DNA of 49,545 nucleotides from Pedobacter kyonggii (GTDB lineage: Bacteria > Bacteroidota > Bacteroidia > Sphingobacteriales > Sphingobacteriaceae): the NCBI RefSeq assembly GCF_004310665.1, contig NZ_SIXF01000036.1, forward strand, positions 1 through 49,545. Reading direction: 5' to 3'. The position numbers and the translations under genes are program-made. Under the pieces are notes generated by a model. It had not been told where the DNA came from. It was given only the letters and a program-made list of their open reading frames with translations, and did not search any database. Positions 12,019-20,847 of this stretch are shown piece by piece. The first letter of the stretch is position 1. Every line of letters starts with the position of its first letter.

Positions 12019-13449
12019 TTAATCTATAACCGTAATTTTTAACATGTTGGTTTTACCTTTTGCTTCCATTGGGATAGCGGCAGTATTGATGATGATATCA
12101 CCTTGTTTAACCAATTTCTTGCTTTTCAAGAATTCGTTCACCTCGATAATGGTGTTATCGGTACTTTCCCACTTATCGTAATAGAAACCTCTTACACCCC
12201 AAAGTAAACTTACTGCGTTTAATAAAGCCCTGTTACTGGTAAAAATAAAGGTTAAAGCTTCCGGACGGTGACTTGAGATTTCGAAAGCAGTATAACCGCT
12301 TAAAGTCATCGATACAATACCTACTGCGTTAGTTTGTTTCGCTAAGAAACAAGCTGAATCGCAAATGGCATCGCTTAAGAAAGATGGCGATTTTGGTTTT
12401 AAAAACTTGTCAGGATTGAAAGGGTAGTTGTTCTGCTCAATGTTCTGGATAATTTTTTGCATGGTTTCGATCACAATCAGTGGAAATTCTCCAACTGAAG
12501 TTTCGCCGCTTAACATCACTGCATCAGCACCGTCTAAAACAGAATTTGCCACATCATTCACCTCTGCACGTGTTGGACGAGGTGTAGTGATCATGCTCTC
12601 TAACATTTGTGTAGCCACAATTACAGGTTTAGAAGCTGCTCTACATTTAGCAACGATCATTTTTTGTAATAATGGAACTTCTTCCATCGGACATTCAACA
12701 CCTAAATCGCCACGGGCAACCATAATACCATCTGTTACTGCAATAATTTCATCGATATTGGCAATGGCTTCTGGTTTTTCGATTTTAGCAATTACACGGG
12801 CAGTTTTACCGCGCTCTGCAATAATTTTTTTAAGTTCGATGATATCTTCTGCCTTACGCACGAAAGATAAACCGATCCACTCTACATCATTTTCTAAAAC
12901 AAATTCTAAGTTTTCGCGGTCTTCTGGTGTTAATGAAGGAATAGAAACTTTAGTATTTGGAAGGTTTACACCTTTTCTTGAAGTTAAAATACCACCGTGA
13001 ACAATCTCACAAACTACTTCATCCTTTAAGTTGGTAGAAATCACTTTCATTTGAAGCTTTCCATCATCCAAAAGGATAATTTCGCCCGCCTGAACATCCT
13101 GAGGGAAGTTTTGGTAAGTAATGTAAATACGTTCTTCGTTACCAATACATTCGTTAGTAGTAATTACGGTAGTTTTACCATTGATCAGGTTAATGCCACC
13201 TTCTTTTACTAAACCGATACGGATTTTAGGGCCTTGTAAATCGGCAAGTATACCTACATTATAATCGTATTTTTTGTTTAAATCGCGGATGGTATCCAAA
13301 ACCGCTTGGTGATCTGCTTGTGATCCGTGCGAAAAGTTTAAGCGGCAAACATCTAAACCTGCGTTAAACATACTATATAATACATCTGGTTTTGCTGATG
13401 CAGGCCCAAGCGTGGCAACAATTTTAGTTCTCGAATGAAAAGGTTTCAT
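12019..13449 (-). CDS. pyk: Pyruvate kinase
   Basis: A 476-residue glycolytic enzyme that converts phosphoenolpyruvate and ADP to pyruvate and ATP in the cytosol. The start (TKIVATLGPAS) and NFSHG are the conserved first part of the barrel. IAKIEKPEAI carries the catalytic Lys, and IMVARGDLGVE supplies the Mg-binding Glu/Asp. KPVIVATQMLESM and PTRAEVNDVANSVLDGADAVMLSGE are further hallmark segments, and a C-terminal regulatory-type domain follows. It is complete and of normal length. A strong terminator follows it. The upstream region has a possible promoter with a palindrome (13560-13582). The next gene upstream on the same strand encodes an IPExxxVDY protein, a common pairing in this phylum. 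Confidence 0.98.
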   Translation of the reverse strand: MKPFHSRTKIVATLGPASAKPDVLYSMFNAGLDVCRLNFSHGSQADHQAVLDTIRDLNKKYDYNVGILADLQGPKIRIGLVKEGGINLINGKTTVITTNECIGNEERIYITYQNFPQDVQAGEIILLDDGKLQMKVISTNLKDEVVCEIVHGGILTSRKGVNLPNTKVSIPSLTPEDRENLEFVLENDVEWIGLSFVRKAEDIIELKKIIAERGKTARVIAKIEKPEAIANIDEIIAVTDGIMVARGDLGVECPMEEVPLLQKMIVAKCRAASKPVIVATQMLESMITTPRPTRAEVNDVANSVLDGADAVMLSGETSVGEFPLIVIETMQKIIQNIEQNNYPFNPDKFLKPKSPSFLSDAICDSACFLAKQTNAVGIVSMTLSGYTAFEISSHRPEALTFIFTSNRALLNAVSLLWGVRGFYYDKWESTDNTIIEVNEFLKSKKLVKQGDIIINTAAIPMEAKGKTNMLKITVID

Positions 13450-13559
13450 TTAATTAATTGATTTTAGCAATGCAGTTTAAAGCATTAATTATTATCTAAA
13501 ATAATCAAACTGCATCAAATTTTATATATTTTGTTCTTTTGTTCTTTGTTTGTAACCGT

Positions 13560-13582
13560 CAAATATAGTGTATTTAATACAC
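13560..13582 (-). promoter_or_regulatory. Possible pyk promoter with palindromic operator
   Basis: On the minus strand TATATTTG at 13560-13567 fits the Bacteroidota -7 consensus TAnnTTTG. Directly upstream lies the palindrome GTGTATT-T-AATACAC (13568-13582) in the spacer. No clean TTTG -33 box is visible. The implied 5' leader would be about 105 nt. Confidence 0.35.
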
Positions 13583-13596
13583 CAAGTATATAATTT

Positions 13597-14016
13597 TTAT
13601 ATTACCAAATTCTCACGGCTCTTTAACTTGGCCGGATCTATCTTTGCAGCCACCTGTATATCAGGTAGTTTATTTAAACCATTGATTAAATAATCCAAAT
13701 CTTCCTTATCAATAAATTCTTTAATAATAATAAAAAAATCTACTTTGTTCATCTCCGGAATTAGAAAACCATCACTGCTTTTATTGCAGATTAAATAGTA
13801 CTCTACCTCACCTTGCTCTACAAAAAAGTAATATTTCGAGAAAGACCAGGCTGGTTCGTCGATATTAAAAAATATTTCATGGTCTTCTATTTTTTCAAAT
13901 TGAGTATTTAACCGGGTATTAATTTTGTGGCAAAGCACATAGTCTTTTAAGGGTGCTGTGATCGCAATTAGTATAAAATCAAGGTCTAAGGTAAGTTTTA
14001 GGTAAGTCTTATTCAA
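13597..14016 (-). CDS. IPExxxVDY-family protein
   Basis: A 139-residue cytosolic protein of unknown function that belongs to the IPExxxVDY family found in Bacteroidota. The signature appears as FLIPEMNKVDFFI at about residues 82-94. No signal peptide or membrane segment is present, and no catalytic motif can be named. It lies 147 bp before pyk on the same strand and is divergent from acpP. This position between acyl carrier protein and pyruvate kinase recurs in related genomes (from general knowledge), which hints at co-regulation but does not reveal a function. Confidence 0.8.
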   Translation of the reverse strand: MNKTYLKLTLDLDFILIAITAPLKDYVLCHKINTRLNTQFEKIEDHEIFFNIDEPAWSFSKYYFFVEQGEVEYYLICNKSSDGFLIPEMNKVDFFIIIKEFIDKEDLDYLINGLNKLPDIQVAAKIDPAKLKSRENLVI

Positions 14017-14110
14017 AGCGAAATAAATTATTTACAGAACGAAATTAAAAAACTAATTCTATATTCGCTGTGTTATTGAGATACCAAAATTACGTATCGA
14101 AATAAAAACA

Positions 14111-14141
14111 TTTGAAAATTGTAAGAATTTATTTTTCTTTG
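14111..14141 (+). promoter_or_regulatory. Probable acpP promoter (Bacteroidota type)
   Basis: TTTG at 14111-14114, a 19-nt spacer, then TTTCTTTG at 14134-14141, which matches TAnnTTTG in 7 of 8 positions. The acpP start codon follows 33 nt later, after a short AT-rich leader. Confidence 0.5.
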
Positions 14142-14174
14142 CACAGAATTATTTAACCATTAAATTATAAAATT

Positions 14175-14411
14175 ATGTCTGATATTGCTTCAAGAGTTAA
14201 GGCTATTATCGTAGAAAAACTAGGTGTTGACGAAAGCGAAGTTACGCCAGAGGCTTCATTCACCAACGATTTAGGTGCAGATTCTTTAGATACCGTAGAA
14301 TTGATTATGGAATTTGAAAAAGAATTCAATGTAGCTATTCCTGATGATCAGGCTGAAACCATCGGTACAGTTGGTCAAGCGATTGCTTATTTGGAAAAAA
14401 ACGTTAAATAG
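14175..14411 (+). CDS. acpP: Acyl carrier protein
   Basis: A 78-residue acidic carrier protein that holds growing fatty acyl chains on a phosphopantetheine arm. The attachment Ser is S37 in [15 protein letters not shown]. The helical pattern and length are typical. It is the first gene of an acpP-fabF-rnc cluster, with fabF beginning 21 bp after its stop. The ATG is preceded by an A/T-rich leader without a Shine-Dalgarno sequence, as is usual in this phylum. Confidence 0.98.
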   Translation: MSDIASRVKAIIVEKLGVDESEVTPEASFTNDLGADSLDTVELIMEFEKEFNVAIPDDQAETIGTVGQAIAYLEKNVK

Positions 14412-14432
14412 AATTACGCTTTTTCAGTATAA

Positions 14433-15686
14433 ATGGAATTAAAAAGAGTAGTAGTAACAGGGTTGGGTGCGCTCACTCCTATAGGCAATAATGTTCCCGA
14501 TTTTTGGGAAGGATTGACTAACGGGGTGAGTGGCGCTGCTCCTATTAAGGGTTTTGATACTGAAAAGTTCAAAACCAAATTCGCATGCGAGGTTAAAAAT
14601 TTTAATCCGGAAGATTTTTTGGAGAAAAAAGAAGCCCGCAAGCTAGATCCGTTTGTACAATATGCTCTTGTAGCAACAGATGAGGCTGTGAAGGATGGTG
14701 GTTTTGATTTTGAAAAATTAGATACCAACCGGATCGGAGTAATCTGGGGCGCAGGCATAGGTGGGTTGAAAACTTTCCTGGATGAAATTTCGAATTTTGC
14801 CAAGGGAGATGGTACGCCAAGATACAATCCATTTTTTATCCCTAAAATGATTATTGATATTGCTCCAGGGCATATCTCGATCAAATACGGCTTACGTGGG
14901 CCAAATTTTGCAACTGTTTCGGCATGTGCTTCTTCAACAAACGCAATGATTGATGCATTTAACTATATCCGCTTGGGTATGGCTGATGTAATTATCAGTG
15001 GCGGTTCTGAAGCGATCATTAACGAAGCGGGTATGGGTGGTTTTAACGCCATGCATGCATTATCAACACGTAACGAAGATCCCGCAACGGCATCACGTCC
15101 TTTTGATAAAGACCGTGATGGTTTCGTAGCCGGTGAAGGTGCAGGGACTATTATTTTAGAAGAACTTGAACACGCAAAAGCAAGAGGTGCAAAAATTTAT
15201 GCAGAACTTGTTGGCGGTGGAATGAGTGCTGATGCTAATCACATCACTGCACCACATCCTGAAGGTTTGGGCGCTAGAATGGTAATGACCAATGCACTAA
15301 AAGATGCTGGTTTAACAACTGCGGATATAGATTATATCAATGTACACGGTACTTCTACACCTCTTGGTGATATTAGTGAAACCAAAGCCATTGGTACATT
15401 ATTTGGTGAGGATGCTTATCGTTTAAACATCAGCTCAACCAAATCGATGACTGGCCACCTTTTGGGTGCAGCTGGAGCTATTGAGGCTATTGCAGCAATT
15501 CTTTCTGTTAAAAATGACATTGTTCCTCCAACAATCAATCACTTTACAGATGATCCTGCATTTGACCCTAAATTGAATTTTACTTTTAACAAAGCGCAAA
15601 AACGTACCGTTAGAGCTGCTCTAAGTAATACCTTCGGTTTTGGCGGCCATAACGCTTCTGTTATTTTTAAGAAATACGAAGATTAA
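14433..15686 (+). CDS. fabF: 3-oxoacyl-[acyl-carrier-protein] synthase II
   Basis: A 417-residue elongating condensing enzyme that joins malonyl-ACP to acyl-ACP in type II fatty acid synthesis. The catalytic triad is visible: C165 (VSACASSTNAM), H305 (NVHGTSTPLGD) and H342 (SMTGHLLGAAGA). The FGFGGHNAS motif lies near the end. Length and start (MELKRVVVTGLGALTPIG) are those of FabF rather than FabB or FabH. It is co-transcribed with acpP (21 bp gap). rnc follows 95 bp later, the acpP-fabF-rnc order common in bacteria. Confidence 0.97.
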   Translation: MELKRVVVTGLGALTPIGNNVPDFWEGLTNGVSGAAPIKGFDTEKFKTKFACEVKNFNPEDFLEKKEARKLDPFVQYALVATDEAVKDGGFDFEKLDTNRIGVIWGAGIGGLKTFLDEISNFAKGDGTPRYNPFFIPKMIIDIAPGHISIKYGLRGPNFATVSACASSTNAMIDAFNYIRLGMADVIISGGSEAIINEAGMGGFNAMHALSTRNEDPATASRPFDKDRDGFVAGEGAGTIILEELEHAKARGAKIYAELVGGGMSADANHITAPHPEGLGARMVMTNALKDAGLTTADIDYINVHGTSTPLGDISETKAIGTLFGEDAYRLNISSTKSMTGHLLGAAGAIEAIAAILSVKNDIVPPTINHFTDDPAFDPKLNFTFNKAQKRTVRAALSNTFGFGGHNASVIFKKYED

Positions 15687-15781
15687 TTTAAAACAGCCCT
15701 GCTATATAATTTTGTATGCTAGTTAAAAATAGATAACTTAGTTAAATATGCTAATTAGCCGTTAATTGTGTTATTTATTTA

Positions 15782-16510
15782 ATGCCGATATTAAAATTAT
15801 ATAAACTTTACCTCTCTCCTGAAAAGGAGTTTGTTAAAAAGCTGAAAAACATTTTAGGCTTTGTTCCAGGCAATGTTACGCTTTATAAAATGGCGTTCAG
15901 GCATCGTTCTGTAGCAAAAGTTTTAAAAAATGGAAGCAGGAGCAGCAACGAGCGCTTAGAATTTTTAGGCGATGCTGTTTTAGGTTCGGTGATTGCAGAG
16001 CTGCTTTTTAAACATTACCCCTACAAAGAAGAAGGTTTTTTAACCGAAATGCGTTCGAAGATTGTAAACCGGGCTAATTTAAATCAGCTGGCAAAGAAAA
16101 TTGGTTTTGATAAGCTTATTCAGTTCGATCAACGTTCAGTGAGCATACAAACCAAGCACAATTCAATGCTGGGCGATGCTTTTGAAGCCATAGTGGGTGC
16201 TATCTACATGGATAAGGGCTACAACTTTACCAAAGAATTTTTATTGCGCAGGATCGTAAAACCTCATATCGATATCCACACCTTAGAACTTACAGAAACC
16301 AATTTCAAAAGTAAACTGATCGAATGGTGTCAACGCCATAGTAAGGATGTAATGTTCGAACTGGCAGAAAATGGGGAAGGCGAAAGCGCTAAATTATTTA
16401 CCATTAGTGCAGTAGTAGAAGGCGAAAAAGTGGGTACCGGAAGAGATTACAATAAGAAAAACGCAGAAAAATTAGCGGCCGAAAAAGCTTGTGAAGCGTT
16501 GAGTATTTAG
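15782..16510 (+). CDS. rnc: Ribonuclease III
   Basis: A 242-residue double-strand-specific endoribonuclease that processes rRNA precursors and some mRNAs. The signature NERLEFLGDAVLG is at about residues 56-68, with the second acidic cluster in HNSMLGDAFEAIVGAIYMD. A double-stranded-RNA-binding domain fills the C-terminus (about 170-240, ending NKKNAEKLAAEKACEAL). There is a short N-terminal extension before the RNase III fold. It is complete and lies downstream of fabF. Confidence 0.97.
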   Translation: MPILKLYKLYLSPEKEFVKKLKNILGFVPGNVTLYKMAFRHRSVAKVLKNGSRSSNERLEFLGDAVLGSVIAELLFKHYPYKEEGFLTEMRSKIVNRANLNQLAKKIGFDKLIQFDQRSVSIQTKHNSMLGDAFEAIVGAIYMDKGYNFTKEFLLRRIVKPHIDIHTLELTETNFKSKLIEWCQRHSKDVMFELAENGEGESAKLFTISAVVEGEKVGTGRDYNKKNAEKLAAEKACEALSI

Positions 16511-16736
16511 AAGGTTTATTGGTTCAGTAGTCATTAGTTTATTGGGTTAACTGTATAAATCGGTTAATTGTGCAAGCCTGTTAGAACTTGCCGCTAAATG
16601 CCATATGTTAACCTAACAAACAAACCACTTCTGATCTCCGTCACAGGGCTTCAGACTTAATTTTATACATGCACAACGCCAAACACCCCTCTTCAAACTG
16701 ACTCATGACTACGGACTTAAGACTCCCGACTAAAAC

Positions 16737-17447
16737 CTACTTCCCCTTCCCTAACGTATCCGTAAATTTCTTCGAAGATTCTTTAATGTATTTAATGTAA
16801 TCGTAGCTGTTCCAGTATTGAGCTTTATCAAATTCCGGGCGACAGTTTAACATGTATTTCTCTAAAGTATCGCCTCTTAATTCGGTATTGTTTTTAATAA
16901 TGCTCTGGTTGAAGTATACGTCAATTTGCGATTGTTTGATTTCATTATCGGCATACCTGCCAAATCTCCGTGCATTTTTAGGGTCAGTGCCAAATAAGTT
17001 ATATAGTGCATTTAAAGGACTGAATATAGCAGACAAAACGGTTGTTTTACCACCATTGTACACCCCCTTATTTTTAAACTCGCGCTTAATTTCGTCCAGA
17101 TCCTCTTTTTTGGTATTTCCCCTAATGGTAACATCGGCTAGCGTAGTACTTCCTCTAACCAGATAAACTACCAGGTCTTTTTCACTGTTTACCACCACAC
17201 GCTGATCGATCAGATCCCTTTTAATTACCAGTAGTGTATCACCAATTCTGGCCTTTAGCTGGAACATACCGATGTCATTACTGCCCACACCGATTCCGGT
17301 GCGCAGGTTGGTAATTTCTGATAAGGCAATCCTGATATTTGAACCTTTTTCTATAACCACACCTTTCACAATAAAATCCTGTGCCTTTGTAATGAAGCCG
17401 ACTGAGGTAAAGACGAAAAGTATAATGGCAAATTTTAAATTTTTCAT
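16737..17447 (-). CDS. Secreted carboxypeptidase-regulatory-like protein, paralogue 3
   Basis: A 236-residue exported protein. A signal peptide ends at ITKAQ (about residue 22). A beta-sandwich of the carboxypeptidase-D regulatory-like type follows (about 26-110: VKGVVIEKGSNIRIALSEIT, GSNDIGMFQLKARIGDTLL), then a helical C-terminal domain with a conserved FNQSIIKNNTELRGDTLEKY segment. The function is unknown. It is the last of three tandem paralogues and overlaps the preceding one by four bases (ATGA), indicating translational coupling. It lacks a lipobox and membrane segments, so it is probably periplasmic. No catalytic motif is seen. Confidence 0.85.
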   Translation of the reverse strand: MKNLKFAIILFVFTSVGFITKAQDFIVKGVVIEKGSNIRIALSEITNLRTGIGVGSNDIGMFQLKARIGDTLLVIKRDLIDQRVVVNSEKDLVVYLVRGSTTLADVTIRGNTKKEDLDEIKREFKNKGVYNGGKTTVLSAIFSPLNALYNLFGTDPKNARRFGRYADNEIKQSQIDVYFNQSIIKNNTELRGDTLEKYMLNCRPEFDKAQYWNSYDYIKYIKESSKKFTDTLGKGK

Positions 17448-18169
17448 TGTGTGTTATTTGTGTTTCTCAAGGTATCGGTATATTTCTTTGCCGATTCTTT
17501 GATGTATTTAACAGCATCGTAATTGCTCCAGTTAATGGTAGTGCTGCGTGTTGGGTAATAATCGAGCAAAAAATTATCGAGGTCTTTCCCTGTTAATGTT
17601 GTATTTTTCGAAACGAGGCTTTTATTAAAAAACTTATCCACTTCGATTAGACTTAATTCCTTTTTGTAATACCGATTAAAGTTACGGGCTCTGGCTGGTG
17701 TTTTGCCAAAAAGCTCGTAAAAAAATGTTAAGGGGCTACCGCCAAAAGGACTGAGCAATACCAACGGTGGTTTACCTTCAAAAAACGAACCATTCCGTTT
17801 AAAGTCTCTTTTTATACCTTCCATTTCCTGCTTTTTGTTTTGGCCTTTAACGGTTACTTCCTCAAGCATTGTACTCGCTCTAACCAGATAAACAACCAGA
17901 TCATCGTCTGTTTTAATGACTACTTTTCGATCGGTTAGATTTCTTTTTTGAATTAACAGCGTATCGCCAATGCGAGCATTTAACTGAAAAATTCCGATAT
18001 CGTTACTCGTTGCCCCCATTTTACTGCGGATATTGGTAATCCCAGCCAAGGCAATCCGCACATTCGATCCTTTTTCGATCACTACACCTTTCAGCACAAA
18101 ATCCTGCGCCTTGATTTTTAAGCCTTGTGTTAAGATGATCAGTAAAAGAAAGAGTTTTAAATGATTCAT
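17444..18169 (-). CDS. Secreted carboxypeptidase-regulatory-like protein, paralogue 2
   Basis: A 241-residue exported protein, clearly paralogous to both neighbours: signal peptide to KAQD, then LKGVVIEKGSNVRIALAGIT and TSNDIGIFQLNARIGDTLLI, and a C-terminal FNKSLVSKNTTLTGKDLDNF segment. It overlaps the next gene by four bases (ATGA), and its own start overlaps the stop of paralogue 1 in the same way. A PPLVLLSPFGGSP stretch near residue 134 differs from the siblings. The function is unknown. The family is common in Bacteroidota, where such beta domains often lie at the start of outer-membrane or secreted proteins, but here they stand alone with a helical tail. Confidence 0.85.
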   Translation of the reverse strand: MNHLKLFLLLIILTQGLKIKAQDFVLKGVVIEKGSNVRIALAGITNIRSKMGATSNDIGIFQLNARIGDTLLIQKRNLTDRKVVIKTDDDLVVYLVRASTMLEEVTVKGQNKKQEMEGIKRDFKRNGSFFEGKPPLVLLSPFGGSPLTFFYELFGKTPARARNFNRYYKKELSLIEVDKFFNKSLVSKNTTLTGKDLDNFLLDYYPTRSTTINWSNYDAVKYIKESAKKYTDTLRNTNNTQ

Positions 18170-18876
18170 GGTGTACTTAAAGTATCTAAATATTGTTTTG
18201 CTGATTTCTTAATGTATCCAGCGGCATCATAAGTATTCCAATCTTTAATCTGTTTATATTTCGGCCTGTAATCCAACATAAACTTATCCATTTGCTTTGC
18301 TGTTAATGTTGTATTATTTTTAACAATCCTAATGTTAAAAAACCGATCTATCTCTAATTCTTCTTTTTCTTTATCATAATAGCGATCAAACCGTCTGGCA
18401 TTTTTCCGTTCGGCACTAAACAATTCCATAATGGCTGCCAGCGGGTAACGTGCATAATAAAGCGGATTTCTTTTCTTACCATAAAAATAAGTTTTCTTAC
18501 GGTGTTCTAACCTAACAGCAGATAAGTTTTGTTGTTTGTTCTCTGCCTTAATTGTTACATCTTCCAACAGTATGTCGGCCCTAAGAAGTTTTACAACCAA
18601 ATCCTGATCATTGATTACCACAACAGTAACATTATCAAAGTGCCTTTTATTGATGACCAGGGTATCACCAATTTTGGCCTTGATCTGAAAGAACCCCATA
18701 TCATTACTGCCAACCGCTTGTTTGTTACTGATATTGGTTACTACAGCCAATGCAATGCGGATCTGTGTTCCCTTCTCTAAAATGACGCCTTTGGCCAAAG
18801 TAATTTGGGGGAGCGTTTTTTTAGGCAAAATGAACAATAGGAATGAAAGTGATAGCGTAATCAAAAATGCTTTCAT
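18166..18876 (-). CDS. Secreted carboxypeptidase-regulatory-like protein, paralogue 1
   Basis: A 236-residue exported protein and the first of the three-gene overlapping set. It has a signal peptide of about 23 residues, the regulatory-like beta domain (AKGVILEKGTQIRIALAVVT, GSNDMGFFQIKAKIGDTLVI) and a helical tail with FNIRIVKNNTTLTAKQMDKF. The tail motif NNTxL(T/R)xxxxxxY/F, followed by a Pro-rich P..Y/F..W.SYD-like end, is shared by all three. It is the most basic and divergent copy. It is divergent from the PlsC gene, with about 70 bp between the start codons. The role is unknown; a structural or envelope-associated role would be a guess. Confidence 0.85.
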   Translation of the reverse strand: MKAFLITLSLSFLLFILPKKTLPQITLAKGVILEKGTQIRIALAVVTNISNKQAVGSNDMGFFQIKAKIGDTLVINKRHFDNVTVVVINDQDLVVKLLRADILLEDVTIKAENKQQNLSAVRLEHRKKTYFYGKKRNPLYYARYPLAAIMELFSAERKNARRFDRYYDKEKEELEIDRFFNIRIVKNNTTLTAKQMDKFMLDYRPKYKQIKDWNTYDAAGYIKKSAKQYLDTLSTP

Positions 18877-18946
18877 ATCTATAAGATATTTTTTGTAAAA
18901 TTAACATTTGTTACCCTTGCAAACTGTTAAAGAAACGTTAATAACC

Positions 18947-19681
18947 ATGAGAAAGCTATTGGGCGGATTTTACTTAATGTATTCGGCAATTGTATTTTTC
19001 ATACTCATGGTAATCGTTTGCCCCTTTATTGTCATCAGTACAAGCATTTTTAGGGAGAAAACCGGGAGGAAAATCGCTTTCTATTTTCTAAAATTCTGGG
19101 CATGGGGTTTTAGCCTGTTTACCTGCCTATGGTTTTCCGCGAATAACGCAAAAATCGATACTTCCAAATCGTATATCTATGTAGGCAACCACAGTTCATT
19201 TTTAGATGCTGTCGCCATTGTAATCTGCATTCCGCAGGCCTTCAGCCCACTGGGAAAGATCGAAATGCTTAAAATCCCGGTATTTGGCTGGATTTATAAA
19301 CGTTTAGTAGTGATGATTGATCGAAGTAGTAGAGAAAGCCGCGACCATTCTGTAGCTGAACTGAGAAAAAACCTGGCCGATGGACAATCGATCCTGATTT
19401 TCCCCGAAGGAACCATGAATAAATCAGACAAGCCTTTAAATCCATTTTATGATGGCGCGTTTCGCCTTGCGATAGAAACCCAAACACCGATTTTACCTTT
19501 TGCCATATTGAATAGTAAAGCTCACCTACCCAGAATAAATCCACTTTTACTCAACCCAGGGGTGATTAAAACTGTATTTGGGGAAGCTATAGAGATGAAA
19601 GGATTGGTTGCAGAAGATCTGCAAGAACTGAAGCGAAAAACATTTAATGCCATTTTAAGCTTGTTGGAAAAAGTAGCATAA
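18947..19681 (+). CDS. 1-acyl-sn-glycerol-3-phosphate acyltransferase (PlsC family)
   Basis: A 244-residue membrane-bound acyltransferase that makes phosphatidic acid from lysophosphatidic acid for phospholipid synthesis. An N-terminal hydrophobic segment (about 8-30) anchors it. The catalytic NHSSFLD box gives H82 and D87, and the second family motif FPEGT is at about 152-156. An in-frame ATG at 18908 would add 13 residues (MLPLQTVKETLIT), but they overlap the presumed promoter region and do not fit the family, so I start at MRKLLGG. It is alone on its strand, with YicC beginning about 230 bp later. It might be a lyso-ornithine-lipid acyltransferase instead, since the fold is the same. Confidence 0.9.
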   Translation: MRKLLGGFYLMYSAIVFFILMVIVCPFIVISTSIFREKTGRKIAFYFLKFWAWGFSLFTCLWFSANNAKIDTSKSYIYVGNHSSFLDAVAIVICIPQAFSPLGKIEMLKIPVFGWIYKRLVVMIDRSSRESRDHSVAELRKNLADGQSILIFPEGTMNKSDKPLNPFYDGAFRLAIETQTPILPFAILNSKAHLPRINPLLLNPGVIKTVFGEAIEMKGLVAEDLQELKRKTFNAILSLLEKVA

Positions 19682-19902
19682 CATTGCATTTTGTTAGGAA
19701 ATAAAGGCTCCGGCACTTTTGGCTAAATCAGTCCTGCTGTCAGTTTTATCCCGATGAAGGATCGGAATAATGAAAAGCGGGGCTGCAATTACCAAAGAAT
19801 ATTGAACGCTGATTTTCTAAATATTTATAACATTGCTCTTAATTGTTATTCTACACAGTTCACGCCTTGGCCATTATTATTTCTCCTTTCGGCTTAAAAC
19901 CC

Positions 19903-19910
19903 TATCTTTG
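19903..19910 (+). promoter_or_regulatory. -7 box of yicC, placing the transcript start at the ATG
   Basis: TATCTTTG is a perfect match to TAnnTTTG and ends only three bases before the start codon at 19914. It implies a leaderless or nearly leaderless mRNA. No TTTG is seen at the usual -33 distance. Confidence 0.5.
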
Positions 19911-19913
19911 CGC

Positions 19914-20789
19914 ATGATAAAATCCATGACAGGATACGGCTTAGCAACAGCCGATTATGCAAATGCGAAGTATAGTGTCGAAATCAAATCGCTCAACAGT
20001 AAATTCCTGGAGCTAAATTTAAAATATCCTAAAGCTTTTTCTGATAAAGAGCTGATCTTACGCAACATCTGCAGTAAAGACATCGAAAGAGGAAAAGTAA
20101 GTTTAAGCATCAATGTAGAACGCACCAACGGTGAAGTTACGGGTGCTACCATCAATACAGCCTTATTAAGCCACTACTATAAACAACTTATTGCCGTTAA
20201 CAACGAATTAGGTGCTGATAGCAGTAACTTATTGCAAACAGCGTTAACTTTTCCTGATGTAATCAGTTACAAGGAAGAAAGCGTAAGTGAGGATGAATGG
20301 AACCATTTGTTTCAAATTTTCACCTCGGCCTTGGCCAATTTCAATAAATTCAGAGAAGATGAAGGTGCTGTTTTAAAGGCTGATTTAGAACTGAGAATTA
20401 AAAACATTCTTTCTTATTTCAAATCGGTTGAGGAATTAGAGCCTAAAAGAATTACTGCAATCCGCGATAAATTCACCCAATTTCTTGATGATGCGGTAGG
20501 TAAAGTGAATATTGATCAGAACCGTTTTGAACAGGAATTGATTTATTATATCGATAAAATCGATATAACTGAGGAAAAAACACGTTTAAAAAGCCATTGC
20601 GATTATTTCTTGCAGACTTTAGCAAGCAAAGAAGCAAATGGAAAGAAAATGGGTTTCATTTCTCAGGAAATTGGAAGAGAAATTAATACCATGGGTGCTA
20701 AAGCAAATGATGCCCAAATGCAACAATTTGTTGTAGGTATGAAAGAAGAGTTAGAAAAGATAAAAGAACAGTTATTGAATGTGTTGTAG
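19914..20789 (+). CDS. yicC: YicC/YloC-family endoribonuclease
   Basis: A 291-residue protein of the YicC family, whose members are endoribonucleases linked to RNA turnover and stationary-phase survival. The start MIKSMTGYG is the family hallmark. The C-terminal DUF1732 part is well conserved (RFEQELIYYIDKIDITEE.., MGFISQEIGREINTMGAK). The frame stays open further upstream to 19833, but those codons overlap the -7 box and lack family similarity, so 19914 is chosen. It is followed 58 bp later by gmk, a yicC-gmk pairing that is widely conserved. Confidence 0.93.
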   Translation: MIKSMTGYGLATADYANAKYSVEIKSLNSKFLELNLKYPKAFSDKELILRNICSKDIERGKVSLSINVERTNGEVTGATINTALLSHYYKQLIAVNNELGADSSNLLQTALTFPDVISYKEESVSEDEWNHLFQIFTSALANFNKFREDEGAVLKADLELRIKNILSYFKSVEELEPKRITAIRDKFTQFLDDAVGKVNIDQNRFEQELIYYIDKIDITEEKTRLKSHCDYFLQTLASKEANGKKMGFISQEIGREINTMGAKANDAQMQQFVVGMKEELEKIKEQLLNVL

Positions 20790-20847
20790 CGTTAGGCGGA
20801 AAGCGATAAGTGCTTAACGCCAGACGCCAATCGCAAAATTTTTAAAA

